Numbered from the stretch's first letter, positions 1 to 8,687 are shown. The stretch is 53,200 nt of DNA from Rhodospirillales bacterium (GCA_022823235.1 JAJDXO010000032.1:1-53200); one strand, 5' to 3'. The notes: generated by a model not told the origin, from the sequence alone. Program-made: numbers and translations.

Positions 1-2
1 CG

Positions 3-998
3 GACGACGTGCTTCAGGGCGGGACCAGCGCCGACACGATGACCGGCGGGACCGGCGCCGACACCTTCGTGTTCGGCGAGGAGAGCGGCGCCGACACGAT
101 CACCGACTTCAGCGCGGCCCAGGGCGACAAGATCGACCTGACCGCCTTCACCGCCTCGATCACTTGGCAGCAATTGCAGGCGTCGATGTCGGCGGTCGTG
201 GACGATCCCAACACGCCGGAGACCGAGTCGGGCACGGTTATCGACCTGACCGCCTTCGGCGGCGGAACGATCACGCTTGAGGGTGTCGCGCTCACCGATC
301 TGACCGCGGACATGTTCGTTCTCGACGACTACGCCGGCGGCGCCGGCGACGACACCATCGAGGGCACGTTCCGCGACGATACGCTGACCGGCGGGGACGG
401 CGCCGACACCTTCGTGTTCGGCCCGGACAGCGGCGCCGACACGATCACCGATTTCACCGCCGGCGCCGACAAGATCGACCTCAGCGCCTTTACCAACATT
501 ACGTCGCTCGGCGACCTGCGTGGCTTCCAGGCCGGCGACGACGCGGTGATCTTCCTCGGTTTCAACGGCGGGGGCTCGATCACGCTGTTGGGGGTCCAGC
601 TGGGCGATCTCAGCGCGTCCGACTTCATCCTCTACCAGGACGAGTACACCGGCGCCGAAGGCGACGACATCCTGACGGGCGGGGCGGGCGACGACACGAT
701 CACCGGCTTGGCCGGCGACGACACGCTGACCGGCGGCGAAGGCGCCGACACCTTCGTCTTCGCCTCGGGCCACGGGAACGACACGATCACCGATTTCACC
801 GACGGCGAAGACACAATCGACCTGAGCGCGTTCACGGGCATCAACGGGTTCGGCGACCTGACCGTCGTGCAGAATGGGAACGATACCGTGATCACGGTCC
901 CGGGCGGCGGCACCATTACGCTGCAGGGCTTCACGTCCACCGATCTCGACGCGACGGACTTCACGTTCCACGACGACGGTCAGCAGGACGGCATGTAG
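3..998 (+). CDS. RTX calcium-binding protein, 5'-truncated by window edge
   Basis: The reading frame is open from the first bases (Asp-Asp-Val-Leu before the first possible start), so the gene begins upstream of the window; about 330 residues are visible. They consist of repeated modules with GG-x-G-x-D nonapeptides (for example GGTGADTF) followed by DTITDF-x-DKIDLTAF blocks and a GGGTITLxGV block, as in serralysin C-terminal calcium-binding beta-rolls. Such proteins are normally exported unfolded by type I secretion and fold in extracellular calcium; that is family knowledge, and no T1SS genes are in view. The C-terminus ends QQDGM, almost the same as the next gene, so the two are tandem paralogues. 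The visible part has no catalytic motif; an N-terminal enzyme domain upstream cannot be excluded. Confidence 0.85.
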   Translation, partial: DDVLQGGTSADTMTGGTGADTFVFGEESGADTITDFSAAQGDKIDLTAFTASITWQQLQASMSAVVDDPNTPETESGTVIDLTAFGGGTITLEGVALTDLTADMFVLDDYAGGAGDDTIEGTFRDDTLTGGDGADTFVFGPDSGADTITDFTAGADKIDLSAFTNITSLGDLRGFQAGDDAVIFLGFNGGGSITLLGVQLGDLSASDFILYQDEYTGAEGDDILTGGAGDDTITGLAGDDTLTGGEGADTFVFASGHGNDTITDFTDGEDTIDLSAFTGINGFGDLTVVQNGNDTVITVPGGGTITLQGFTSTDLDATDFTFHDDGQQDGM

Positions 999-1182
999 GC
1001 GGCAGCGCGCCGTTCGACCCGACGGAGATGCGTGGGCCCGGTCTCGATGCCCCGATGGACGGGGAGGAAACGGACGGGCGATGACGCCGCGAAATAGTAT
1101 TTTCTGAAGCATTCCCAATGGTATATTGTGGCGATCATGAACGTTCGTTGCGGAGTACCTTGAAAACAGGGGAGACTCGGAC

Positions 1183-2814
1183 ATGGCCACACTTACGTCC
1201 ACAACCGAAGACGAAACTCTGACTGGCACCGCGGATGCGGATGTCTTTGTGTTTGTCCAGGGACACGGGGACGACACGATCACGAACTTCCAACTCGGCG
1301 CGGACAGCATAGACCTTTCGGAATTCGGCCAGGAGATCTCCTGGGAAGAACTGAGCGGCGCGATCACGACCGTCGAAGATCCCAACAATCCGGGCACGGT
1401 CACCGGCGTTGTCATCGACCTCACCGCGTGGGGCGGCGGCACCATCACCCTGACCGGTGTGACGTCTGTCGATGATCTGACCGAGGACATGTTCACGATG
1501 CCGACTCCCACGGTTCACCAGGGCGGTGACGGTTTCGACTGGTTCAGCGGTGGAGTCGGCATGGACGTGATGAATGGCGGCGGTGACGGCGACATTCTCA
1601 GTGGCGGCGGCGGAAACGACACGCTCAACGGCGAAGGGGGCAAGGACCTTCTACTGGGCGGCAACGGCAACGACATCCTCATCGGCGGAGCCGACGACGA
1701 CCTCCTCGACGGCGGGCGCGGCGACGACATTCTCGACGGTGGTGACGGCAACGACACGCTCAACGGTGGGGCCGGCAACGACACCCTCATCGGCGGAGCC
1801 GGCGACGACATCCTGTGGGGCGACTATTGCCATCGACAGGGAGAGGATACGTTCGTCTTCGCCGAGGGCCACGGCAACGACACGATCGGCGACTTCGAGA
1901 CGACCGTGGACAAGATCGACCTGACTGGCTTCGCCGCCTCGATCACTTGGCAGCAGTTGCAGGCGTCGATGTCGGCGGTCGAGGACGATCCCAGCACGAC
2001 CGACGTCGACGAGACGGCCACGGTCATCGACCTGACCGCCTTCGGCGGCGGAACGATCACGCTCAAGGGCGTCGCGTCGACCGACCTGACCGCGGACATG
2101 TTCATTCTCGACGACTACGCCGGCGGCGACGGCGACGATACCATCGAGGGCACGTTCCGCGACGACACCATGACCGGCGGCGGCGGCGGCGACACCTTCG
2201 TGTTCGACGAGACCTCCGGGAACGACACGATCACCGACTTCAGCACGACCGAGGGCGACCAGATCGACCTGACCGCCTTCACGGCCTCGGTCACCTGGCA
2301 GCAATTGCAGGAGGCGATGTCGGCGGTCGAGGACGACCCCAACACGCGGGAGACCGAGTCGGGCACCATCATCGACCTGACCGCCTTCGGCGGCGGAACG
2401 ATCACGCTTGAGGGCGTCACGTCGGCCGATCTCACCCAGAATATGTTCGTTCTCGACGACTTCGCCGGCGGCGACGGCGACGACACCATCGAGGGCACGT
2501 CCCGCGACGACACGATCACCGGCGGGGACGGCGACGATACGATGACCGGCAACGAAGGCGCAGACACCTTCGTCTTCGCCTCGGGCCACGGCGACGACAC
2601 CATCACCGACTTCACCGATGGCGAAGACACGATCGACCTGAGCGCGTTCACGGCCATCACCGGGTTCGGCGACCTGACCGTTGAGCAGGACGGGGACGAT
2701 ACCGTGATCACGGTCCCGGGCGGCGGCACCATCACGCTGCAGGGTTTCACGTCGGCCGACCTCGATGCGGCGGACTTCACGTTCCACGAAGAAGCGCAGC
2801 AGGACGGCATGTAG
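1183..2814 (+). CDS. RTX calcium-binding repeat protein (tandem paralogue)
   Basis: This is a complete 543-residue protein starting at ATG 1183, with GGGGAG about 8 nt upstream. Residues 1-103 form a first DTITNF/IDLSEF plus ITWEEL...GGGTITLTGV module. Residues about 105-205 hold roughly ten classic GGxGxDxLxGG nonapeptides, predicted to bind calcium in a parallel beta-roll. Residues about 215-530 contain three further copies of the TFVF-x-DTITDF-x-KIDLTAF module. No signal peptide or catalytic motif is visible, consistent with type I secretion through an uncleaved C-terminal signal (ending EEAQQDGM). It shares near-identical blocks with the gene ending at 998, showing duplication and probably ongoing recombination between repeats. 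It is likely an extracellular adhesin or structural RTX protein; the exact role is unknown. Confidence 0.85.
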   Translation: MATLTSTTEDETLTGTADADVFVFVQGHGDDTITNFQLGADSIDLSEFGQEISWEELSGAITTVEDPNNPGTVTGVVIDLTAWGGGTITLTGVTSVDDLTEDMFTMPTPTVHQGGDGFDWFSGGVGMDVMNGGGDGDILSGGGGNDTLNGEGGKDLLLGGNGNDILIGGADDDLLDGGRGDDILDGGDGNDTLNGGAGNDTLIGGAGDDILWGDYCHRQGEDTFVFAEGHGNDTIGDFETTVDKIDLTGFAASITWQQLQASMSAVEDDPSTTDVDETATVIDLTAFGGGTITLKGVASTDLTADMFILDDYAGGDGDDTIEGTFRDDTMTGGGGGDTFVFDETSGNDTITDFSTTEGDQIDLTAFTASVTWQQLQEAMSAVEDDPNTRETESGTIIDLTAFGGGTITLEGVTSADLTQNMFVLDDFAGGDGDDTIEGTSRDDTITGGDGDDTMTGNEGADTFVFASGHGDDTITDFTDGEDTIDLSAFTAITGFGDLTVEQDGDDTVITVPGGGTITLQGFTSADLDAADFTFHEEAQQDGM

Positions 2815-2836
2815 GCGATGAATTGACGGCTGCGGT

Positions 2837-2912
2837 CCCTCTCCCCTGGCAGGAGAGGGTTGCGGAGGCTTGGCGAGCTTGCGAGCCTTAGCCGTAGCTG
2901 GGTGAGGGGGGA
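2837..2912. repeat. Dispersed intergenic repeat, copy 1
   Basis: This stretch begins CCCTCTCCCCTGG, continues with AGGAGAGGG and ends with a GAGCCTTAGCCGTAGCTGGG / TGAGGGG block. A second copy lies at 46547-46620 with only a few differences. The opening CCCTCTCC/GGAGAGGG pair can form a hairpin. Similar elements occur many times in alphaproteobacterial intergenic regions (recollection, not searched here). It lies downstream of the RTX gene and may also act as a transcription terminator. Confidence 0.8.
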
Positions 2913-3050
2913 TTTTCTTTTGGCCCTCGCCCCCTTGCCCCGGCGCCCGCCCGGGCTAAATGAAGTGGCGGCTGCCGACCGAAGGCCGGAGGCCCGCCAT
3001 GCAATTTTGTACGAACCATTTGGGGGGTGCCGCCCGAACGGGTGTCATCA

Positions 3051-3080
3051 AATGTCCATGAATGTCCATGAATGTCCATG
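3051..3080. repeat. Three perfect tandem copies of a 10-bp unit
   Basis: AATGTCCATG occurs three times head to tail with no mismatch. It lies in the roughly 500-bp gene-free stretch 2815-3315 between the RTX gene and ispH, which otherwise shows only the dispersed repeat at 2837-2912 and no convincing gene. Confidence 0.9.
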
Positions 3081-3315
3081 TCCCCGAAAACAGTCATTTT
3101 TTGGGAATTGAATGATTTCAACAACTTACCGATATGCGCCTGGTGCATGGCTCGCGCCCCGAGATACCCGTGGGGGGACCGGTCCCGGCCGGCGCCATGA
3201 ATCAATTTGACAGCCCAGGGGTTTAGGGCCATTTTCCAATTGCGTTTGCAGTACGTTGTCCGCACGAAACCAAGGGTTTCCTCGAGCCGCGCCGGTCCGG
3301 CGCCGGATGGGATGA

Positions 3316-4293
3316 ATGAGTAAATCGCGCCCAAGTTTCACCGTCTACCTGGCTCAGCCGCGCGGCTTTTGCGCGGGCGTTGAGCGCGCCATCGAAATCG
3401 TCGAACGGGCCCTCAAGCGGTTCGGCCCGCCGGTCTATGTCCGCCACGAGATCGTGCACAACAAGCGGGTCGTCGATACGCTTCGCGAAAAGGGGGCCGT
3501 CTTCGTCGAGGAGGTCTCCGACATTCCGGACGGCGCCGTCACCATTCTGAGCGCGCACGGCACGTCGACGGCGGTCGAAAACGAAGCCCTGGACCGGGAC
3601 CTGCCGGTCATCGACGCCACATGCCCCCTGGTTTCGAAAGTCCACAAGGAAGGGCAAAACCACGCCATGCGCGGGCGGGACGTGGTGCTCGTCGGACACG
3701 AAGGCCACCCGGAGGTCGAAGGGACCCAGGGGCGCATTCCCGGCGGCGTGCACCTGGTCACCTCCATCGAGGACATCGATACCCTGGAGGTCGCCGACCC
3801 CGGGAAACTCGCCTACGTGACCCAAACCACCTTGAGCGTCGACGATACCCGCGACATCATCGAGGCGCTGAAGCTGAAGTTTCCGGCGATCGTCGGGCCC
3901 GACGTCCGCGACATCTGCTACGCCACCTAGAACCGCCAGCAGGCCGTGCGCGACATCGTCAGGGATGTGGACCTGCTGCTTGTCGTCGGCGCGCAAAACA
4001 GTTCCAACTCGAACCGGCTGCGGGAAATCGGCTCGGAGACGGGCGTTCCCAGCTATCTCATCGACGATGCGACGTCCCTCGACCCGAACTGGCTGTTGGG
4101 CGTGAAGACCATCGGGATTACCGCCGGCGCCTCGGCGCCGGAGGAACTGGTTCAGGAGCTGATCGACCGGCTGTCCGAGCTGGGCGATATCGATTTGCAG
4201 CCGGTCAGCGGCGTGGAAGAGACCATCCAATTCAAACTGCCGCCGTTGCTGGCGAACGACTCCGCGGCCGAAAACCCGCGGGCGGCGGGGTAG
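3316..4293 (+). pseudogene. ispH: ispH (4-hydroxy-3-methylbut-2-enyl diphosphate reductase) with in-frame TAG
   Basis: IspH is the last enzyme of the MEP pathway, reducing HMBPP to IPP and DMAPP with a [4Fe-4S] cluster. Both halves are clear. Residues 1-204 carry PRGFCAGV with the first cluster Cys, the ATCPLV Cys and the DICYAT Cys. Then TAG stands at 3928-3930, and the same frame continues NRQQAVRDI... through QNSSNSNRL to 4293. IspH proteins have one residue between CYAT and NRQ (Thr or Gln as I recall), so a single C-to-T change of CAG to TAG explains the stop. No frameshift is present and the downstream half is fully conserved, so the lesion is recent, an error in the sequence, or suppressed. 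The enzyme is normally essential where only the MEP route exists. The first fragment alone would lack the substrate-binding Ser/Asn residues. Restart at GTG 3946 has no convincing RBS. Confidence 0.9.
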
Positions 4294-4305
4294 GGACCCG
4301 CCCAA

Positions 4306-5145
4306 TCAAAAATAGGATGCGACGGCGATGCCGAGCTTCTCCAGCTTGGACAGCCGGACCGGCGCCCTGGGCGGGCGCCATCCCCGCTGCCGGAGACGCT
4401 CGAACGAACGGCGGTAGACCCGCATCATGATCTTCGCCGCCCGGACGCGCCCGGCATCGCAATGGCGGAGCGCGAATTCGGCCTCGCGGTACCGGCTGGC
4501 GGCCAGTTGGGAAATTTCCTCGAGGACCGCCGGCAGATTCGGATGCCCGGCAATCGCGGATGCGTCGCCGTCCCCGATGCTGGCGCGCGACAGCATTGAT
4601 TTCGGGATGTAGACGCGGTCCCGGCCGGCGTCCTCGTCGATGTCCCGGAGAATGTTGGTCAGCTGCAGCGCATCGCCCAGGGTCCGGGCCAGCCTCAGTC
4701 CCATGGGGCCGGTCTCGCCGAAGACCGCGACCGACAGCCTGCCGACGGCGCAGGCCACCCGGTCGCAATAGACGAACAACTCGGCGAGATCGTCGATCCT
4801 CAACCGGTCCGCCGAATCCATTTCCATGCCGTCGATGACGTCGGCGAGATCCCGGCGGGCCAGCGGATATCTCTTCGCCGCATCGGCAAGGGCGATCCCG
4901 ATCGGCGTCGCCGGCCGGCCCTCGAACGCTTCCTGGATTTCCGCCCGCCACTCGTTCAGCGCGGACCGTTTTTCGAATTCGGAACCCGCATCGTCGGCAA
5001 TGTCGTCGACCACCCGGCAGAACGCATAGATGGCGAACATGGCGTTTCTCTGTTCGGCGGGCATGAGACGCATGGCCCAGTAGAACGAACTTCCGGATTT
5101 CCTTACCAGGCCGGCGATGTCGGCGGCTTCGGCTTCGGGGCTCAT
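4306..5145 (-). CDS. hpnD: Presqualene diphosphate synthase HpnD
   Basis: This 279-residue protein belongs to the trans-isoprenyl diphosphate synthase, head-to-head (squalene/phytoene synthase) family. FYWAMRLMPAEQR and the first Asp-rich motif DDIADD (residues 47-52) are typical of HpnD, and a second motif NILRDIDEDAGRDRVYIP follows. In the HpnCDE route HpnD condenses two farnesyl diphosphates to presqualene diphosphate. It starts 9 nt after the hpnC stop, so the two are co-transcribed. It ends 13 nt from the convergent ispH end. The third gene, hpnE (the FAD-dependent step), is not in the window. Confidence 0.93.
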   Translation of the reverse strand: MSPEAEAADIAGLVRKSGSSFYWAMRLMPAEQRNAMFAIYAFCRVVDDIADDAGSEFEKRSALNEWRAEIQEAFEGRPATPIGIALADAAKRYPLARRDLADVIDGMEMDSADRLRIDDLAELFVYCDRVACAVGRLSVAVFGETGPMGLRLARTLGDALQLTNILRDIDEDAGRDRVYIPKSMLSRASIGDGDASAIAGHPNLPAVLEEISQLAASRYREAEFALRHCDAGRVRAAKIMMRVYRRSFERLRQRGWRPPRAPVRLSKLEKLGIAVASYF

Positions 5146-5154
5146 GGCGCCGCT

Positions 5155-6051
5155 CTATCGGACCGGGGTTCTCGGCGCGATGACGCCGCCAAGGAAGCAG
5201 GCCGCGTATTCCGCCTTGCTCAGCGCGACCCGGGCCGCCAGCGGATCCCGCCGGCGAAGCTTGTCCGCCAGCCTCCGGGCGATTCGGACGATGACCGCGG
5301 ATTCCCTGCGCAAACGGCCGTCCTTCAGGACCAGGGGGAGTTCCGCCGCCGGATCGAACAGCGGGGCGGCCTCGTCGAGCACCCTGTCGATCAGCCGGCG
5401 TCCCGGATCGGAGAGCCGCCGGTCGAGCAGGGAGTTGACGTGCAGGCCGGCGGCGTCGAACCAGGGCGCGGGAATGTAGACCCGGTCGAGGAGCAAGTAG
5501 TCCTCCTTGCAGTCCTGCAGATGGTTCAGGACCTGGAGAAGATTGCACAGCGCATCCGACTGGCGGTAGCCGGCCGGGTCCTCCCCGTGCAGATCCAGGA
5601 GATAGCGGCCGACCGGCGCCGCCGACCGGTTGCAGTAGTCGATCAGGTCGTCCCAGTCCCGGTAGCGGCGCTTGGTTGCGTCCTGTTTGAAGGCCGATAC
5701 GAGGTCCAGGCAGTGCCGGCCGGTCACCGCCGTCTCCAGGAGGCTGTCCCGCATAAGCAATGCCGTCTCGAAACCGGCCCGTTGCTCGCCGCTTTGCAGG
5801 ACGTCGGCAAAGCCGTCGAGGCGCTCGAGTTTTTCTTCGGGCCGCAGGGTGGGCGAGTCCGCGATGTCGTCGATGGCCCGCGCAAACCTGTAGAATTTCG
5901 CGATGTGCGGTCTGAGATGCGCCGGCAAAAGCCAAGACCCCACGGGAAAATTCTCATAGGCGGCGTCCTTGCCCGACGGCGCCTCGGGGCCGGCATGCGA
6001 ACCGCCGCCGATTCCGGGCGTTGAAGCACTTGTCGCGGGTGTATCATCCAT
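5155..6051 (-). CDS. hpnC: Hydroxysqualene synthase HpnC
   Basis: This is a 298-residue head-to-head prenyl synthase homologue. I chose the ATG at 6051; the frame stays open much further upstream but would run antisense into ispG. ENFPVGSWLLP, the first Asp motif DDIAD (61-65) and LQDCKEDYLLLDRVYIP match HpnC, which converts presqualene diphosphate to hydroxysqualene. It is the first gene of an hpnC-hpnD operon supplying squalene for hopanoid membrane lipids. It is divergent from ispG across about 96 bp, which must carry both promoters, so squalene and isoprenoid precursor supply may be co-regulated (inference). Confidence 0.93.
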   Translation of the reverse strand: MDDTPATSASTPGIGGGSHAGPEAPSGKDAAYENFPVGSWLLPAHLRPHIAKFYRFARAIDDIADSPTLRPEEKLERLDGFADVLQSGEQRAGFETALLMRDSLLETAVTGRHCLDLVSAFKQDATKRRYRDWDDLIDYCNRSAAPVGRYLLDLHGEDPAGYRQSDALCNLLQVLNHLQDCKEDYLLLDRVYIPAPWFDAAGLHVNSLLDRRLSDPGRRLIDRVLDEAAPLFDPAAELPLVLKDGRLRRESAVIVRIARRLADKLRRRDPLAARVALSKAEYAACFLGGVIAPRTPVR

Positions 6052-6147
6052 AGCGGGCGCGGCGATCCAGGTTGGCAGAACCTCTCCGGAAGGGTAGGTA
6101 TAGGTTAGACTATCAGACGTTATGCTGAAATTAAGGCAGAAGCGCAA

Positions 6148-7410
6148 ATGAACGAGATGCCGGACGGGACTTCCCCGGCGGCCGGTGCGGCCCCAAGGCG
6201 CGCCTCGTTGCCCGTGGACGTCGATGGCGTGATCATCGGCGGTACTTCTCCGATCGTCGTCCAGTCCATGACCAATACCGATACGGCCGATGCCGCCGCG
6301 ACCGCCGAACAGGTGGCGGCGCTGGCAGAGGCGGGGTCCGAAGTGGTGCGGATTACCGTCAACACCGAGGAAGCGGCGCGCGAAGTCCCGAGGATCCGGG
6401 AAATACTGGATGTCCGGGGGGAGAGCGTTCCGCTGGTGGGCGATTTTCATTACAACGGCCACACGCTGCTGACCAAATATCCCGAGTGCGCGCAGGCCCT
6501 CGCCAAGTACCGGATCAATCCGGGCAACGTGGGTTTCAAGGAAAAGCGGGATGTCCAGTTCACGACGATGATCGAGAAGGCTATCGAGTTCGGCAAACCC
6601 GTCCGGATCGGCGTGAACTGGGGCAGTCTGGATGCGGATTTGATGGCGCGCCTGATGGACGAGAATGCCGAACGGCCCAACCCGAAGGATTCGCAGGAGG
6701 TTCTCCGGGAGGCATTGGTCGCCTCGGCCCTGGAAAGCGCGGCGCTGGCGACGGATATCGGGCTGCCGGCAAATCGCATCATCCTTTCGTGCAAGGTATC
6801 GAACGTTCAGGATCTGATCGCCGTCTACGGCGATCTGGCGGCGCGGTGCGGCTACGCGCTTCATCTCGGCCTGACCGAGGCCGGCATGGGGTCCAAGGGG
6901 ATCGTCGCTTCCACCGCGGCGCTGGCGGTGCTCCTGCAGCGGGGGATCGGAGACACCATCCGGATTTCACTGACGCCCGAGCCCGGCGGCGACAGGACCA
7001 GGGAGGCCATCGTCGCGCAGGAGATTCTGCAGTCGTTGGGTCTGCGCTCGTTCGTGCCCCAGATCGTCGCGTGCCCGGGCTGCGGCCGGACGACCAGCAC
7101 CGTGTTCCAGGAACTGGCGGAGGAAATCCAGACCTATGTCCGCGACAAGATGCCGGTGTGGAGCAAGTCCTTCGAAGGCGTCGAGACCATGCAGGTGGCG
7201 GTCATGGGGTGTATCGTCAACGGCCCCGGCGAAAGCAAGCACGCCAATATCGGCATCAGCCTTCCCGGCACCGGCGAGCAGCCGGCGGCGCCGGTTTTCG
7301 TCGACGGCGAGAAGACCGTCACGCTTCGAGGCGCCAATATCGGCGACGAATTCAAGGCAATCGTCGACCAATATGTCGCCGACAGATATCCGCCGCGGGA
7401 AGCCGGCTGA
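6148..7410 (+). CDS. ispG: 4-hydroxy-3-methylbut-2-en-1-yl diphosphate synthase IspG
   Basis: This 420-residue GcpE/IspG makes HMBPP from MEcPP, the step before Isp[12 protein letters not shown] at the start of the TIM-barrel part is a family signature. The C-terminal [4Fe-4S] ligands are visible as CPGC (Cys309, Cys312), Cys355 in [10 protein letters not shown] and Glu362. The Cys-to-Glu spacing of 7 equals that recalled for the E. coli enzyme. Starts at 6148 or at the in-frame ATG 9 nt downstream are both possible. This gene is intact, unlike ispH, which argues that the MEP pathway still operates in the organism. Confidence 0.95.
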   Translation: MNEMPDGTSPAAGAAPRRASLPVDVDGVIIGGTSPIVVQSMTNTDTADAAATAEQVAALAEAGSEVVRITVNTEEAAREVPRIREILDVRGESVPLVGDFHYNGHTLLTKYPECAQALAKYRINPGNVGFKEKRDVQFTTMIEKAIEFGKPVRIGVNWGSLDADLMARLMDENAERPNPKDSQEVLREALVASALESAALATDIGLPANRIILSCKVSNVQDLIAVYGDLAARCGYALHLGLTEAGMGSKGIVASTAALAVLLQRGIGDTIRISLTPEPGGDRTREAIVAQEILQSLGLRSFVPQIVACPGCGRTTSTVFQELAEEIQTYVRDKMPVWSKSFEGVETMQVAVMGCIVNGPGESKHANIGISLPGTGEQPAAPVFVDGEKTVTLRGANIGDEFKAIVDQYVADRYPPREAG

Positions 7411-7494
7411 TACGCTGGACAGTCCCCCGGGAATTCTCTATACACCCCCGTCCGGTGGCGGCCCCGGCGCCGCTCCCGGAGCAAATGCCCGGAT

Positions 7495-7570
7495 GCCCAG
7501 GTAGCTCAGTTGGTAGAGCACATGACTGAAAATCATGGTGTCGGTGGTTCGATTCCGCCCCTGGGCACCA
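7495..7570 (+). tRNA. tRNA-Phe (GAA)
   Basis: The cloverleaf is complete. Acceptor GCCCAGG pairs with CCTGGGC, the D-arm is GCTC/GAGC, the anticodon stem CATGA/TCATG encloses loop CTGAAAA, and the T-arm has GGTTCGATTCC. The anticodon GAA is at 7528-7530. CCA is encoded at 7568-7570. The 3' half is an integration landmark: a recombinase remnant on the opposite strand reads into it. Confidence 0.97.
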
Positions 7571-7754
7571 CCTTTACTACACTTTTCGGCGCGGAATCCT
7601 CTTGATTGCATTCTCCGGTAATTTCGAGGATGTCCGCTAAGCTTCCAAAAACCTCAATTTCTGTCTCTCCGCGTCGTTGACCGGGATAGACCACTATGCG
7701 ACCGACGGCGACGCGGCCGGCGTTTCGCATTTCGGCCGCTTGATTGCATTGCAA
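7571..7754 (-). pseudogene. C-terminal remnant of a serine recombinase, reading into tRNA-Phe antisense
   Basis: The minus-strand frame encodes VGRIVVYPGQRRGETEIE followed by a GSLADILEI segment. This resembles the extreme C-terminus of large serine recombinases (a VxxPG...KRGE...GxLAxIL pattern). The same frame continues without a stop through a KVVPRGGIEPPTP sequence that is simply the antisense of the tRNA-Phe 3' half. Recombinases whose 3' end abuts their attachment site in a tRNA typically read this way. Nothing of the catalytic or zinc-ribbon domains is left. Its upstream end is overlapped by the FitAB promoter palindrome. Confidence 0.55.
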
Positions 7755-7767
7755 TCAAGCGTATAAT
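7738..7767 (+). promoter_or_regulatory. FitAB promoter with 23-bp perfect palindromic operator
   Basis: GCTTGATTGCA, one T, then TGCAATCAAGC form a perfect 11-bp inverted repeat at 7738-7760. It covers a -35-like TTGATT (7740-7745) and the spacer; a consensus -10 TATAAT lies at 7762-7767 (16-bp spacer). Ribbon-helix-helix antitoxins autorepress by binding such palindromes, so this is a likely operator for the antitoxin encoded 31 bp downstream. A second half-site CTTGATTGCATT occurs at 7601-7612. Confidence 0.75.
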
Positions 7768-7797
7768 GAAGCCCCTGCAGGAATGGAAAACCGGACA

Positions 7798-8040
7798 ATG
7801 GCGAGCATTACGATCCGCAACCTCGACGACGACGTGAAGACCCGCCTACGGGTGCGCGCGGCGGACAACGGGCGCTCCATGGAGGAGGAGGCGCGGCTCA
7901 TCCTGCGCGATGCCGTCGGGCGCAGGAAGCCCCCCCAAAACCTCGCCAGCGCCATCCGCGCCCGGATCGCGCCTCTCGGCGGCGTGGATCTGGAATTGCC
8001 CCCTCGAGAGCCCGGACGAGAGCCGCCGTCCTTCGATTGA
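7798..8040 (+). CDS. fitA: FitA-like ribbon-helix-helix antitoxin
   Basis: This is an 80-residue protein. MASITIRNLDDD followed by a GRSMEEEARLILRDA helix is the FitA/VapB-type RHH signature (the N. gonorrhoeae FitA starts MASVVIRNL and has GRSTEAEIRLIL). The C-terminal tail GGVDLELPPREP is the flexible part that would wrap the PIN toxin. The start at 7798 is preferred because it gives the canonical MASI start; an in-frame ATG at 7783 is possible. The toxin follows after 10 nt. Expected role: neutralise the toxin and, with it, repress the promoter at 7738-7767. Confidence 0.85.
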   Translation: MASITIRNLDDDVKTRLRVRAADNGRSMEEEARLILRDAVGRRKPPQNLASAIRARIAPLGGVDLELPPREPGREPPSFD

Positions 8041-8050
8041 GGCGGTCGCC

Positions 8051-8473
8051 GTGTTCCTCCTAGACACGAACGTAGTGTCCGAACTCCTGCGCCCGTCCCC
8101 CGCGCCTGTTGTCGAGACCTGGGTTGGGGGCCGCCCGGCAACGGACCTGTATTTCTCGGCAATCGGCGAGGCGGAGCTTCATTATGGCGTCGCAATTCTG
8201 CCTGCCGGACGGCGACGGGCCGCGCTTGCCGCTGCCATCGAGACAATCCTGCGCGAGGACTTTGTGGATCGAATTCTTCCTTTCGACAGCGACGCCGCCC
8301 GGCAATATGCGGACATCGCTGCCGAGCGCCGTTCCGCCGGTCGCCCCTTCGCGCCGGCGGACTGTCAGATCGCGGCGATCGCCCGCTCCCGCGGCATGGC
8401 GGTGGCAACACGCAACGTCCGGGACTTCGAGGGCATTGAGATCGTAGTCGTCGATCCCTGGACGGCGGCATGA
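8051..8473 (+). CDS. fitB: FitB/VapC-type PIN-domain ribonuclease toxin
   Basis: This is a 140-residue PIN domain with GTG start directly after the antitoxin. FLLDTNVVSELLRP gives the first acidic residue and the conserved Asn/Ser. Glu in GEAELHYG is the second acidic position. FAPADCQIAAIARSRGMAVATRNVRDF carries the remaining Asp residues. PIN toxins are Mg-dependent endoribonucleases that cut tRNA or rRNA. All catalytic positions look intact, so the pair may stabilise this old integration scar (inference). Confidence 0.87.
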   Translation: MFLLDTNVVSELLRPSPAPVVETWVGGRPATDLYFSAIGEAELHYGVAILPAGRRRAALAAAIETILREDFVDRILPFDSDAARQYADIAAERRSAGRPFAPADCQIAAIARSRGMAVATRNVRDFEGIEIVVVDPWTAA

Positions 8474-8687
8474 GCGGCACGACGGCGGACGCTGGATTGT
8501 GGGTTCCCGATGGTGGAAGGACGATCACCGACACAATGCCCGGAAACTGGAGGGACCCGCGAGCGGGCAGGCGTCCTCCGTGCGGCTGACGGCGTCCAGC
8601 ACCTATGAGGCCCGCGACACGGATCGTCAGCGCGCAAACAGGACCCTGGCTGTACATTCTTTGGCAAAAACAAATGGTTGCAGCGAA

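Noticed and set aside
1085-1182. Promoter before the second RTX gene (GGTATATTG near 1120)
   Set aside because: A -10-like TATATT is present but no -35 at proper spacing, so not listed as a feature.
1651-2787. 378-residue minus-strand frame within the RTX gene
   Set aside because: Periodic GGxGxD codons create a repetitive antisense frame; no independent coding signal.
2860-3111. 83-residue frame in the RTX-ispH spacer
   Set aside because: It is a translation of the dispersed repeat and the triple decamer.
3946-4293. Independent gene made from the second half of ispH
   Set aside because: GTG 3946 has no RBS and the product would lack most of the enzyme; better seen as the interrupted 3' part.
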